From the NCBI GenBank assembly GCA_015075585.1, contig JABTUB010000001.1, forward strand, positions 496,001-560,000: a stretch of DNA of 64,000 nucleotides, given 5' to 3'. The position numbers and the translations under genes were made by a program. This document shows, in pieces, positions 24,911 through 33,952 of the stretch. Source of the DNA: Chloracidobacterium sp. (GTDB lineage Bacteria; Acidobacteriota; Blastocatellia; Pyrinomonadales; Pyrinomonadaceae). A model generated the notes under the pieces. That model was not told where the DNA came from. It did not search any database and worked only from the letters and a program-made list of their open reading frames with translations. Positions within the stretch are counted from its first letter, which is position 1; every line of letters starts with the position of its first letter.

Positions 24911-26335
24911 ATGAAGTTTTTTCGAACATTGCTTGTGATCTCCTTTTGCGCGGCGGCATTTCTTGCACAATCGCATCGTGTGCAACCCAACGCGCCCTCA
25001 GATCCGGCGGAGGCGAAGCCGCAAGAGCCTATCCCTGTCAAGAGGCTCTATGATGAGGTGCAGGGCTATGTCAGGGCAAAGGCGGCTGAATTCGAGCAGA
25101 AAAAGATCGCCTTCAGTGAGGAAAAGCTCGATCAGATAAAGCTCGAACAACGGCAGCTCGCGGCAAAGTACGCGGCACAGGCCGAGACGAAAAAGGAGAT
25201 AACGCAAGAGGATCAGTACTATATCGGGATGCTGCATTGGATAGCCGGCAACATAGAAAAGGTCGCCGAGCAGATGCAGTTTTATGCTGCAATGCCCGAC
25301 GCGGCCCCCGACCGGGCACAAACGGCTCGGTCACTCGTTGTGGTCTCACTTGCACAGCTCGGGCGCCTCCCGAACGCTGAAGCGGTTCTGGGCGAGTATT
25401 TGAAAAACGAACGGAAAAAACCGACCGAAATAGCCCGGATGCAGGGAGAACTCGCCAAGGCTTACCAAAAGGCAAAGCAGTTTGACAAGATGGCGCCGCA
25501 TGCGTCGGCGGCCTACCAGGCGGCAAAGGTTCTGCTGAAAACGGCGTCATCACGTGCGCGAGGCCTCGACGAGATACTTGACGCAGGGCTGCTTGCATTC
25601 GAGGCGTATCGCGACCTTGGCGAGCAGCAAAACGCCGACCGTATCCTCGACGATATGCGTGCATCAGCACTTGAGACGCAGACGTCCAGCTTTTACTATT
25701 ACGCCGCTGACGCAAAGATCCGCTATATGATCGATACGGGCCGCAAACCGCAGGCTCTTGCACTCTATCGGGCATCGCTCGAAGAGGCAAAACAGGGCCT
25801 CCGCACACGCCCGCTGCAGGATGATGCCGTGCGGCGTCTTAAGGCTCGGGAGCGGCAATATCAGATCCTCGGCGAACCTGCGGCAGAACTCGCCTCCGTC
25901 GATCAGTGGATCGGTTCGGATGCCCGAACGATCGCGTCGCTGAAAGGACGCGTCGTGCTGCTCGATTTCTGGGCAACGTGGTGCGGCCCTTGCTTCGATG
26001 CCTTTCCTCACCTCAAGGAGTGGTACCAAGATCATAAGGACGGCGGGCTGACGATAATAGGTGTTACGCGCTATTATGGCTTCGTCAAGGGCGTGCCGGC
26101 CGACCCGGCGAGCGAACTCAACTATTTGAAGGAGTTCAAGGCCGAATACGCGCTTCCTTACGAATTTGCGGTTGCAAAGGGCCAAGCCGTTCAGCTTGAA
26201 TATGGAGCTACCGCATTGCCGACCGCCGTTCTTATCGATCGCAAAGGTGTCGTTCGATATGTGGCGACCGGTACAAGTTCGTCCCGGCTCGATGAGATCG
26301 GGCAAATGATCCAAAAACTTATCGCGGAAAAATAG
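24911..26335 (+). CDS. TlpA-like thioredoxin-domain lipid/periplasmic protein with helical repeats
   Basis: A 474-residue exported protein. A signal peptide covers about residues 1-19 (FRTLLVISFCAAAFLAQ). A helical region with TPR-like repeats fills 40-320 (AQLGRLPNAEAVLGEYLK, AKAYQKAKQFDKMAPHA, LGEQQNADRILDDM). A TlpA/ResA-type thioredoxin domain occupies about 330-474, with LLDFWATWCGPCFDAFPHL (Cys358, Cys361) and a cis-Pro in ATALPTAVLID. It should act as a periplasmic thiol reductant. The methyltransferase ATG follows immediately (26336) with no gap. A TATTCT hexamer ends 10 bases before the ATG. Confidence 0.9.
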   Translation: MKFFRTLLVISFCAAAFLAQSHRVQPNAPSDPAEAKPQEPIPVKRLYDEVQGYVRAKAAEFEQKKIAFSEEKLDQIKLEQRQLAAKYAAQAETKKEITQEDQYYIGMLHWIAGNIEKVAEQMQFYAAMPDAAPDRAQTARSLVVVSLAQLGRLPNAEAVLGEYLKNERKKPTEIARMQGELAKAYQKAKQFDKMAPHASAAYQAAKVLLKTASSRARGLDEILDAGLLAFEAYRDLGEQQNADRILDDMRASALETQTSSFYYYAADAKIRYMIDTGRKPQALALYRASLEEAKQGLRTRPLQDDAVRRLKARERQYQILGEPAAELASVDQWIGSDARTIASLKGRVVLLDFWATWCGPCFDAFPHLKEWYQDHKDGGLTIIGVTRYYGFVKGVPADPASELNYLKEFKAEYALPYEFAVAKGQAVQLEYGATALPTAVLIDRKGVVRYVATGTSSSRLDEIGQMIQKLIAEK

Positions 26336-26980
26336 ATGCCACGAGGCACGGCTACGGGTAAAACAAAAGCTCAGGGATTTTACGATCGGATCGCCGACGT
26401 TCAAAATCTCACGATGAAGATCAACGGCTATCGCCGTGCGGTGGCGCGTTATCTTCGTTTGTTGGATCTTAAGATCGGGCCGGATTCGCTCGTGCTTGAC
26501 GCGGGTTCGGGGACTGGCATCGTTACGCTGGCCTTTCACGATGCGGGCTTTCGGCCGCGGCGCGTGTTCGACCTCGATCTGTCGTTCAAGTCGCTGAAAG
26601 TGGCCCGTGCCGAGTTTTCCGAGCGGCGGCGTTATGAGAAGCGAACCTCGGTCGTACAGGGCAACGTGCTGAGGCTGCCGTTTGCCGACGGAACATTTGA
26701 CCTGCTGCTGACGTGCGGTGTGCTCGAGTACACGCCGCTCGATGTCGGCCTTGCCGAGGCGGCAAGGGTGCTGAAGAAAGGGGCACCGCTGGTGCTGATA
26801 CCGATCAAACCGTCGGTCGTCGGTTCGGTTTTGAAGCTTTTTTACAACTTCAAGATACACTCGCTATCGGAGGTTCGACGCGCGGCCCAGCCTCACTTCA
26901 ATATCGTCGGCAACTTCAAATTCCCGATCACTGAGCCGATCGGATGGTCAAAAACTCTATTTCTTCTTGAAAAGAAATGA
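26336..26980 (+). CDS. Class I SAM-dependent methyltransferase
   Basis: A 214-residue methyltransferase of the UbiE/Methyltransf_11 type. Motif I is VLDAGSGTGIVTLAFHDAG; an acidic ribose residue is in VFDLDLSFKSL; the FDLLLTCGVLEYTPL and AARVLKKGAPLVLIPIKPS stretches are motifs IV and VI. The N-terminal YDRIADVQNLTMKINGYRR resembles lipid or quinone methylases. The substrate is unknown. It directly abuts the thioredoxin-like gene and overlaps the phosphodiesterase gene (ATGA at 26977), suggesting an envelope-lipid unit. It is not a DNA methyltransferase: no DPPY or PCQ motif is present. Confidence 0.85.
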   Translation: MPRGTATGKTKAQGFYDRIADVQNLTMKINGYRRAVARYLRLLDLKIGPDSLVLDAGSGTGIVTLAFHDAGFRPRRVFDLDLSFKSLKVARAEFSERRRYEKRTSVVQGNVLRLPFADGTFDLLLTCGVLEYTPLDVGLAEAARVLKKGAPLVLIPIKPSVVGSVLKLFYNFKIHSLSEVRRAAQPHFNIVGNFKFPITEPIGWSKTLFLLEKK

Positions 26981-27741
26981 CACATCCGCTCATCGTCGCC
27001 CATCGTGGAGCGAGCGCCCGAGCGCCCGAGAATACGATCGCGGCGTTCCGCCGGGCGATAGCTGACGGCGCTGACGGTGTCGAATTCGATGTACGGCTTG
27101 CGGCGGACGGCGTTCCTGTAGTGATCCACGATGCCGACCTGCGGCGTGTCGCTTCGCAAAATGTACTTGTCGCCGATCTGACGGCCGAACAGCTTCGTTC
27201 GATCGACGTCGGGTCGCGGTTCATGCCAAAAGCCCGGCAACACGATCGTGAGACGGCGGAATTCGAGTGCGTACCGATGCTTAGCGAGGTGCTCCGGCTT
27301 TTATCCGGAATGCAAGGCCCTGTCTATATCGAACTGAAATGCGCCGATACGGGGTATAGGCCCCTGGCGGCTGCCGTCTGCCGCGTGCTGAGCGATCTTG
27401 AGCTGCCGCCGCGCGTCATTGTAAAGAGCTTTTCCCTCGCAGCAATTCGAGAGGTGAAGGCCATTCTCCCATACATTCGAACGGCGGCACTGTTCGAGCC
27501 GTCGCTCGGCGTTTACATTCGCGGAGCCAAGCAGATGATCGAGGACGCGAAGAGTGCCGGTGCAGATGAGGTCTCCGTTCATTATTCGCTCGCGACAAAA
27601 AAGTTCTGCCGGCTTGCCGCCGCTGCCGAGCTAAGCGTAGCTGTTTGGACGGTCGATGATGCCAAGTGGCTTGAGCGCTGCCGAAAGCGCGGCATCGGGA
27701 CATTGATAACGAACGATCCGCGGAGGTTCAAGGCTGCATAG
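26977..27741 (+). CDS. Glycerophosphodiester phosphodiesterase
   Basis: A 254-residue GDPD-family TIM barrel. The catalytic His and metal residues are in IVAHRGASARAPENTIAAF, ADGVEFDVRLAADGVPVVIHD (Glu, Asp, His) and VYIELKC (Glu). The C terminus AVWTVDDAKWLERCRKRG is typical. No signal peptide is seen, so a cytoplasmic enzyme that releases glycerol 3-phosphate from glycerophosphodiesters. It overlaps the methyltransferase stop by 4 bases. An imperfect hairpin follows its stop. Confidence 0.93.
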   Translation: MTHPLIVAHRGASARAPENTIAAFRRAIADGADGVEFDVRLAADGVPVVIHDADLRRVASQNVLVADLTAEQLRSIDVGSRFMPKARQHDRETAEFECVPMLSEVLRLLSGMQGPVYIELKCADTGYRPLAAAVCRVLSDLELPPRVIVKSFSLAAIREVKAILPYIRTAALFEPSLGVYIRGAKQMIEDAKSAGADEVSVHYSLATKKFCRLAAAAELSVAVWTVDDAKWLERCRKRGIGTLITNDPRRFKAA

Positions 27742-27753
27742 CCGCGGCAATCT

Positions 27754-27775
27754 TGCCCAAAATCAGGTTTGGGCA
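27754..27775 (+). terminator. Hairpin between the phosphodiesterase gene and cbs
   Basis: TGCCCAAA (27754-27761) pairs perfectly with TTTGGGCA (27768-27775) across a 6-base loop. No T run follows directly, so this may be a weak terminator or mRNA-end hairpin. Confidence 0.4.
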
Positions 27776-27813
27776 TACACTCGTTACTGAAAATACCTTT
27801 TTTGCGTTAGAAA

Positions 27814-29181
27814 ATGAGATATTACAACAACGTACTCGAATTGATCGGCCGGACACCATTGGTCAAGATCAATCACATAACAAAAGAACACAAGATCAAG
27901 GCTCCTATTTATGCAAAGATGGAGAGTCTCAATCCCGGCTATTCGGTAAAAGACCGGATCGGCGTGTCTATGGTGGATTGGGCCGAACGCGAAGGCGTGC
28001 TGAAGAAGGGCGGCACGATCATCGAGGCGACAAGCGGCAATACAGGAATAGGGCTCGCGTTGACCGCAGCGGTACGCGGCTATAAGTGCATATTTGTGCT
28101 CACAGATAAGGTCTCGATCGAGAAGAACCGATATCTGAAAGCTCTCGGCGCCGATGTAGTCGTCTGCCCGTCGGCCGCAAAATCCGGCTCGCCGGATCAT
28201 TATGTCGAGACCGCAAAACGAATTGCGAGTGAGACGCCGAACTCATTTTATCCCGATCAATACAATCATCCAGCAAATCCGGAGGCTCATTACCGAACCA
28301 CCGGGCCTGAGATTTGGGAGGATACCGAAGGCAAGATCACTCATTTCGTGGCAAGCATCGGCACCGGCGGAACCATCAGCGGCACCGCTCGCTACCTCAA
28401 GGAAAAGAACCCGGACATCAAGGTGATCGGTGCTGACCCGTACGGCTCGATCTTCAAGACCTATAAGGAATCAGGGCATGTGCCGGAGGCGACACCCTAT
28501 CTTGTCGAAGGCATCGGGCAGGCATTGCCGACCGGCAACGCCGATCTCAACATAATCGACGAGATCATCAACATCACCGACCGCGAGTCATTTGATCTGT
28601 CGCGGCAGCTTTCACGGAAGGAAGGTATTTTCTGCGGCGGTTCTACCGGTACGATATTCGCCGGCGCTCTAAGGGTCGCGAAAGAGCTGGATGAGAATTC
28701 GCTCGTCGTATTCATCGTTTGCGATACGGGCGAGCACTATTTGACAAAGTTTCACTCCGACGAATGGATGAAGGAAAAGCTCCTTCTCGAACCGGTGCGA
28801 ATTACAGCGAGCTTGATCGCGGATACAAAAAATCGTGTCGCGCCAGCAGAGTTGATCTTTGTTTCGCCGACCGATACGGTCGCCGACGCTCTGACCAAGA
28901 TGAATGATGCGGGCGTTACGCAAATGCCTGTGCTTGAGAACGGCACGCCGGTCGGGTCGCTGCACGAAAGCGGCATTCTCGGAAAGCTTTTGGGTGACAG
29001 GGAACTGCTTTCGGCAAACGTTTCTCAGATCATGGATCCGAGTTTCCCTATTCTCGGGCCGGATGCTAACTATAATGAAATAAAGGCGAAACTGCAGAAA
29101 CGCCGCGCGGTTTTGATCGAAGATTTCAAGCGGATCACTGCCATCATCACGCGCAGCGACCTGCTTGATCTGCCGAAGTAG
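27814..29181 (+). CDS. cbs: Cystathionine beta-synthase (PLP domain plus CBS pair)
   Basis: A 455-residue fold-type II PLP enzyme. The PLP Lys is in NPGYSVKDRIG, TSGNTGIGLALTA binds the substrate carboxylate, and GTGGTISGTARYL is the phosphate loop. EGIGQALPT and GGSTGTI complete the site. Residues about 335-455 form two CBS motifs (VSPTDTVADALTKMNDAGVT, LQKRRAVLIEDFKRITAIIT), which regulate activity, probably through adenosyl ligands. There is no heme-binding N-terminal extension as in animals. Reaction: serine or O-acetylserine plus homocysteine (or sulfide). The FHA cluster starts 20 bases later and may share its transcript. Confidence 0.92.
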   Translation: MRYYNNVLELIGRTPLVKINHITKEHKIKAPIYAKMESLNPGYSVKDRIGVSMVDWAEREGVLKKGGTIIEATSGNTGIGLALTAAVRGYKCIFVLTDKVSIEKNRYLKALGADVVVCPSAAKSGSPDHYVETAKRIASETPNSFYPDQYNHPANPEAHYRTTGPEIWEDTEGKITHFVASIGTGGTISGTARYLKEKNPDIKVIGADPYGSIFKTYKESGHVPEATPYLVEGIGQALPTGNADLNIIDEIINITDRESFDLSRQLSRKEGIFCGGSTGTIFAGALRVAKELDENSLVVFIVCDTGEHYLTKFHSDEWMKEKLLLEPVRITASLIADTKNRVAPAELIFVSPTDTVADALTKMNDAGVTQMPVLENGTPVGSLHESGILGKLLGDRELLSANVSQIMDPSFPILGPDANYNEIKAKLQKRRAVLIEDFKRITAIITRSDLLDLPK

Positions 29182-29200
29182 TCGGCGGAAATGAGGCACT

Positions 29201-29620
29201 ATGAGCAGCGATAAGTGGGAGCTTCCAAAACCTGTTTTTCGCACGACCAGCGGCTCGCTACCGCCGGATTTTCCCGCATCGGTGCGTTCAAGTGCTGCCG
29301 CTGCATCGAAGCCGGAGGCGTCGGCGGAGGCCGATCAGATATTGAGTTCGTTGTATGCTCCGCCGGTCGAGGCTGCTGAGGCCGCTACCGAGGCTGTCGC
29401 TGACGCGCAGCCTTCCGCGGAGGCCGTTATGCCGCAGCCGTATATTTCGGAGGAATTTACGGTCGAGGCGATCAAGGCTGCTCCGCCGGAGGCGAAGCGT
29501 AAAAGGAGCGGCAGGCTCGGCCTTCTGATCGGGCTCGTGATAACTCTGCTCCTTATAGCTCTTTTATGTATCGCGGCGTATCTGATCTTCTTCCGGCCGG
29601 TGTCCGATAATTTGTTCTAG
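29201..29620 (+). CDS. Tail-anchored Ala/Pro-rich protein at head of FHA cluster
   Basis: A 139-residue protein of no known family. Residues 1-100 are low complexity, rich in Ala, Pro, Glu and Ser, and probably disordered. A basic patch (EAKRKRSGR, about 98-106) precedes a strong C-terminal helix (LGLLIGLVITLLLIALLCIAAYLIFF, written here in two parts of the same helix, about 107-131), leaving only a few residues outside. The basic side should stay in the cytoplasm, so it is a tail-anchored inner-membrane protein. GAGG lies before the ATG. It precedes three FHA-transmembrane proteins, with which it is probably cotranscribed. Confidence 0.6.
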   Translation: MSSDKWELPKPVFRTTSGSLPPDFPASVRSSAAAASKPEASAEADQILSSLYAPPVEAAEAATEAVADAQPSAEAVMPQPYISEEFTVEAIKAAPPEAKRKRSGRLGLLIGLVITLLLIALLCIAAYLIFFRPVSDNLF

Positions 29621-29659
29621 CCGCAAAATGCGACGCAGAGCGCCGTCTTTCCGAAAGAA

Positions 29660-31288
29660 ATGTTTGTCGCACGCTTAAAACTCGGGTCCCAAGAAACCGA
29701 GCTGGCCAAGAGTGTAACAACCATCGGCCGCACGTCCGATAACGACATCGCCATTGATGACAGCAATGTTTCCCGTGTCCACGCTGAGATCGAGCGCCGC
29801 GGTGAAGACTATATTCTCATCGACCTGAACAGCAGCAACGGTACTGCGGTCAATGAGAATGCTCTTACTGATGAGATCGTTCTGAATGACGGCGACACGA
29901 TACTTTTCGGCGGTTCTGCCGAAGCGACGTTCCTCTACCGCGAACCTGAACCGGCAGAAGGCGCCGAGCGAGATCCGTCCGCCGGCACGCCCGGGACGGG
30001 TACTCCGCCGCACGCATCGTCAGGGTCAGGCGATCAGGCAGAACGTGCCGTTTTTGATGCGGAATATGCGGCTCTTCAAGGCTTGAGAATGTCTGTCGCG
30101 CCGTCAGGCGGCGGAGCTGCAAGTGCCGCGGCATCAACTGCAGCATCATCTTCGGGGGCATCGGCAGCGGTTTCAGGCTCGGACTCGATAAAGATAATTG
30201 CCGCTGTCGCTTGCGGTATCGCTCTGCTTGTCGCCGTCGGCGTCGGCGTGTTCTATCTGACACGCGGATCTTCGTGCAATGCGAAGGCATCGCTGGTAAG
30301 CCCGGAATCAGGCGACACGATCAGCCAGGCAACGGCGCTGACGTTGAACGTCTCGAACGGAGAGTGTGTCGCTAAAGCTGTGATCTCCATCGACGGTGAA
30401 GCGGTCGCGACGGCCGCGCCGCCCGAATTCAGCGCATCCGTCGATCCGGCCGATCATCCTGATCTGGCTGACGGTGCGGATCACAGCTTGACCGTTACGC
30501 TGACCGATGCTTCCGGAAATGTGGTTTTCACAACGCCCGGCACGATGTTGGCGTTCGAAACGCGCAAGGTCGCACCGCCTGCAACGCCGGCAGTCGCCAA
30601 CTCGAATACCGAGCCTGCTTCAAAGCCAATTGCCGCCACCCAGCTTTCGCTCGTGCAGATACAGCAGATGTGCCAGGCTTTTGTTAAGCAATTTTCAGGC
30701 GGATTTTCGTACAATATATCGAACAAGCAGTTTCTGCAGGACGTGCAGAAACGGACGGCGGATTACGCGGTCGAGGGCTATTCGCAGCGTGCGGCAGTTT
30801 ATCGCGACACGATAAATCTGGCTTTCGTCAGCGGGCAGAACCTCGATCCGGCATTGGGCTTCGTGCTTGCGATGAGCCGCAGCAAGTTCGTGCCGGCAAA
30901 GCAGGGCGATTTGGAAGGTTTGTGGCAGATGTCGAACACATTCGTTACTGACAACAAATACAACGGCCAGTGCGGCACCGAAACACTTTCCGATAAGTCT
31001 CAGAACTGCGCGGCCCGTGCGGCTGCAATGTATATGAAGACGCTGGTGTTTGACGTTTTCAAGGGCGATGTGGTCTATAGCGTCGCGGCGTTCGGTAAGA
31101 CCGCACAGGATGCCGCGGCGTGGAGCGCCGCGCTTCCGGCGAACCGCAGTGATATCGGAAGCGTGGTAAAAACGCAGACAGAACGCGAGCAGGTGATCAG
31201 ATTCTTTGCTGCGGGCATCGTTGCCGAGAATCCTCAGCGTTTTGGTTTATCAAAAGATACGCCGCTACCTTCGCTCTACCCGCATTAA
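29660..31288 (+). CDS. FHA domain - membrane helix - Ig-like - degenerate transglycosylase protein
   Basis: A 542-residue protein. An FHA domain fills about 1-95 with the full phosphothreonine-binding set: TIGRTSDNDI, VSRVHAEI and NSSNGTAVN. A low-complexity linker leads to one helix at about 177-200. The outside part has an Ig-like domain (209-300, VSPESGDTISQATALTLNVS) and a helical domain (330-535) that aligns with the lytic-transglycosylase domain of the next protein. Where that protein has its catalytic Glu320, this one has Arg407 (AMSRSKF against AMIESEH), and LEGLWQMSNTFV stands for LGMFQFTKATA. It is thus probably a non-catalytic, peptidoglycan-binding or regulatory relative. The next gene begins 3 bases after the stop. 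Confidence 0.75.
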   Translation: MFVARLKLGSQETELAKSVTTIGRTSDNDIAIDDSNVSRVHAEIERRGEDYILIDLNSSNGTAVNENALTDEIVLNDGDTILFGGSAEATFLYREPEPAEGAERDPSAGTPGTGTPPHASSGSGDQAERAVFDAEYAALQGLRMSVAPSGGGAASAAASTAASSSGASAAVSGSDSIKIIAAVACGIALLVAVGVGVFYLTRGSSCNAKASLVSPESGDTISQATALTLNVSNGECVAKAVISIDGEAVATAAPPEFSASVDPADHPDLADGADHSLTVTLTDASGNVVFTTPGTMLAFETRKVAPPATPAVANSNTEPASKPIAATQLSLVQIQQMCQAFVKQFSGGFSYNISNKQFLQDVQKRTADYAVEGYSQRAAVYRDTINLAFVSGQNLDPALGFVLAMSRSKFVPAKQGDLEGLWQMSNTFVTDNKYNGQCGTETLSDKSQNCAARAAAMYMKTLVFDVFKGDVVYSVAAFGKTAQDAAAWSAALPANRSDIGSVVKTQTEREQVIRFFAAGIVAENPQRFGLSKDTPLPSLYPH

Positions 31289-31291
31289 CTA

Positions 31292-32713
31292 ATGAAAGAT
31301 CTGATACTCGAATGTGCGACCGCAGATGAGACCTACGACATTACCGCCGTGGGCGATGTCATCAGTATCGGCCGCGGCTCCGATGCCTCGATACGGATCA
31401 ACGACGAAGGCTTATCCCGCCTGAATTCAACTATTTACAGGGACGGAAAGCGTATCTGGATAGTTGACGGATCGTCCACGAACGGTACATATGTCAACGG
31501 CGAGCCGGCCGCTGCTGTCGGCACACCTCTTAATGACGGCGATGTAATTCGGATCGGAACGGCGACAAAGCTGACAGTAAGGCTTCGCGAAGAGGCAAAA
31601 AGCGAAGCCTCGCCCGTGGAGGCAGAGCCGGCGGCGGGATCATCGGCGGCACCTGCAAAAAAGCCTTCGATGGTGCCGGTTATTCTGTTGGCAACTGCTC
31701 TGATGGTGATAAGTGCATCGGTCGTGTTCGGGATATTTGCCGTGTTCGGCAGTAAGACGCAGGATGTAGCAAATATTCCGAGGCACGATGACGACATTGA
31801 CGGGCAGGACGTCCCTTCTAAACCAAAAATGACATCAACGCCGACACAGACAGCAACGCCGTCCGCATCGAACGATAATACGGATGCTTCGTTGACGAAC
31901 TCCAACGCAGACTCGAGCGGGGCAGCCGTGCCGGGCGCTCCGACAAAGAAATACCAGGATATGAGTGACGCCGAGCGGCGTAAATACATTGAAACAAAGG
32001 CGATGTTCATCGCACAAGTGATCGGAAATAACTCGAGCGAAGCGATACCGGCCGCTGCCGTCGATAAGATAAAGGCCTTTGTTGATGCTTATGTTTCGCG
32101 AACAAAGGTCAAGCCGCTCAGCGGCTGCCGATTCGGCGACAATCTGCAGGCAACATACGAACGCGCGAGCAAGAATGCACCGTTCATTGTGCGTGCTTTC
32201 AACGAAAAAGGCATCGATCCGCGGATCGGCTTGTACCTTGCAATGATCGAATCGGAGCATTGCGTGTGTCTCCAAAGCCCGACCGGGCCTCTGGGTATGT
32301 TCCAATTTACAAAGGCGACCGCTGCTCTGCACGGCTTGAAGGTGTTTGCTGGTGCTTCGCCGTCAAATCCCGACGAACGCTGTGAACCCGCACCGGCCGC
32401 CGCCGCCGCTGCATCGTATATGAAAGCGCTAACTGGACGTTACGGCACCGGCCCTGCGAGCGTTCCGCTTGCCATCGGCAGTTATAATAGTGGTGAGGGC
32501 GGACTTAGCGCGAATCTTCAAAAGGCTCTGGAGTCGAACGCGGGCCTGCCGCGCGATTTTTGGACGCTGATCGCCAACGGCGATAAGCTCTCGAAACAGT
32601 TTCAGGCCGAGAATTTCAAGTATGTGCCGAAATTCTTTGCCGCGGCGATCATCGGCGAGAATCCGCAGGACTTCGGCCTCAACCTCCAGCCGATATCGAC
32701 CTATACGAAGTGA
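31292..32713 (+). CDS. FHA domain - membrane helix - lytic transglycosylase
   Basis: A 473-residue protein. The FHA domain (1-100) has SIGRGSDASI and SSTNGTYVNG, but the conserved His reads Asn (LSRLNSTIY). A helix at about 128-153 crosses the membrane after a basic PAKKPS patch. A Thr/Ser/Asn-rich linker (175-220) follows, then a transglycosylase domain of the SLT/MltD type: catalytic Glu320 in LYLAMIESEH, GPLGMFQFTKATA, LAIGSYNSGEGGL and YVPKFFAAAIIGENP. It should cut glycan strands in the periplasm while its FHA domain reads a phosphorylated partner in the cytoplasm. The stop overlaps the next ATG (32710). Confidence 0.82.
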   Translation: MKDLILECATADETYDITAVGDVISIGRGSDASIRINDEGLSRLNSTIYRDGKRIWIVDGSSTNGTYVNGEPAAAVGTPLNDGDVIRIGTATKLTVRLREEAKSEASPVEAEPAAGSSAAPAKKPSMVPVILLATALMVISASVVFGIFAVFGSKTQDVANIPRHDDDIDGQDVPSKPKMTSTPTQTATPSASNDNTDASLTNSNADSSGAAVPGAPTKKYQDMSDAERRKYIETKAMFIAQVIGNNSSEAIPAAAVDKIKAFVDAYVSRTKVKPLSGCRFGDNLQATYERASKNAPFIVRAFNEKGIDPRIGLYLAMIESEHCVCLQSPTGPLGMFQFTKATAALHGLKVFAGASPSNPDERCEPAPAAAAAASYMKALTGRYGTGPASVPLAIGSYNSGEGGLSANLQKALESNAGLPRDFWTLIANGDKLSKQFQAENFKYVPKFFAAAIIGENPQDFGLNLQPISTYTK

Positions 32714-33948
32714 TGCCGACACTTACGCTTAGATTTACCGATACTTCCGGCGAAAAAGTGACCGCGGAGGTGGAAAGGACGCCGTTCCTGATCGGCCGTC
32801 ATTCGTCGTGCGACCTGACGATCACCGACAGCCGCCTTTCACGGGAGCACTTGGTGATCGACCGCGAGGGCGATGAATACTTTGCCGTTGATCGAGGTTC
32901 GAGCAACGGTACACGATTGAACGGTGATGAGATCTTTGACCAAGTAAAACTAAGCAACGGTGATGAACTCGACCTCGGCGGGCTGGAGATGCAAGTTGAG
33001 ATCAGCACTACGCAAAAGGATGAGGCCTCGGCTGCGGCTGCGTCGCCCGAAAGCGCGAACCTTCCGCCAAAAGCCGCACTTGCAGCAACGCCGCCGGCAC
33101 CCGCCGGTATTTCAAAGACGTTCTTCATTATTGCGCCGCTGATGGCTCTCGCCGTATTGGTATTACTCGGTGTGATGCTTCTGACATCAACCGGCGGCCG
33201 GACGAGCACGAACAACGATGTTGCAGCGGGAACCGAGCCTTTTGATACGCCGACGACTCGCAATACGGCGGTAAAAAATGACGCCGCACCGACGCCGGAC
33301 ATCGGACAAACGCCCGTCAATTCCGGCAGCGATGTGAATTCCGGGCCTACGCCAAAGGCGTCGGACGAGAATTCGAAGATCGAACAGGCGGCATCGGCAT
33401 TTCTGCGCAGTGCGGCGGCCAACGATCCGCGTGCATTCATTACGGGTGCCCAGGCCCAGATCCTTGCACCAAAGGTGAGATCGGTCGCATCGGCATCGGC
33501 AACAGTCGACAACATCGCTTCTGCAAAGAAGAACGCGGCGGCGCTGAAGGCATTGGCTCAGGAGAAAAATCTTAAGCCGCAGTTCCTCGCCGTGGCAGCG
33601 ATCGCAAAGCTGGGCAATGATCGAGGTGACGTGCTCGCCACGGCACGCGCGATGGCACCGGCCCTTGATCAGTTCTCGATACAGATCGGCAATGAGCGGG
33701 GCGACGATTGCCTTCTGATGATAGCCGCGCTGGATCAGGGCGATCCTGTAAAGATGCGGAATATGCTGCAGGACCTCGCAACAAAGTCGAACGAATCATC
33801 TCGGACGATACGCACGATCTGGTTCTTGCAAAAGAACGGGAAAATAACCGATGCCGAGTATAATACTGCGTTGAACTTCCTCGCGGTCGGGACCGTTGTA
33901 CAAGACCCGCGGTCATTTGGCTTAACGGCCGAGCCGCTGGCACTATAA
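32710..33948 (+). CDS. FHA domain - membrane helix - highly degenerate transglycosylase-like protein
   Basis: A 412-residue third paralogue. The FHA domain (1-98) is canonical: LIGRHSSCDL, LSREHLVI and GSSNGTRLNG. A helix at about 136-158 (FFIIAPLMALAVLVLLGVML) crosses the membrane, a Thr/Pro/Asn-rich linker follows, and the outside domain (225-412) is helical. It keeps the tail shared by all three proteins (LAVGTVVQDPRSFGL against FFAAAIIGENPQDFGL), but the catalytic position reads Ala298 (VAAIAKL), and the GMFQF and SYNSG motifs are gone. It overlaps the preceding gene by 4 bases and ends 4 bases before the next. Confidence 0.72.
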   Translation: MMPTLTLRFTDTSGEKVTAEVERTPFLIGRHSSCDLTITDSRLSREHLVIDREGDEYFAVDRGSSNGTRLNGDEIFDQVKLSNGDELDLGGLEMQVEISTTQKDEASAAAASPESANLPPKAALAATPPAPAGISKTFFIIAPLMALAVLVLLGVMLLTSTGGRTSTNNDVAAGTEPFDTPTTRNTAVKNDAAPTPDIGQTPVNSGSDVNSGPTPKASDENSKIEQAASAFLRSAAANDPRAFITGAQAQILAPKVRSVASASATVDNIASAKKNAAALKALAQEKNLKPQFLAVAAIAKLGNDRGDVLATARAMAPALDQFSIQIGNERGDDCLLMIAALDQGDPVKMRNMLQDLATKSNESSRTIRTIWFLQKNGKITDAEYNTALNFLAVGTVVQDPRSFGLTAEPLAL

Positions 33949-33952
33949 GGCA

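Noticed and set aside
26336-26980. Methyltransferase as partner of the HinP1I-like nuclease
   Set aside because: It has UbiE-type small-molecule motifs, lacks the catalytic DPPY/NPPY or PCQ motif of DNA methylases, and lies 16 kb away.
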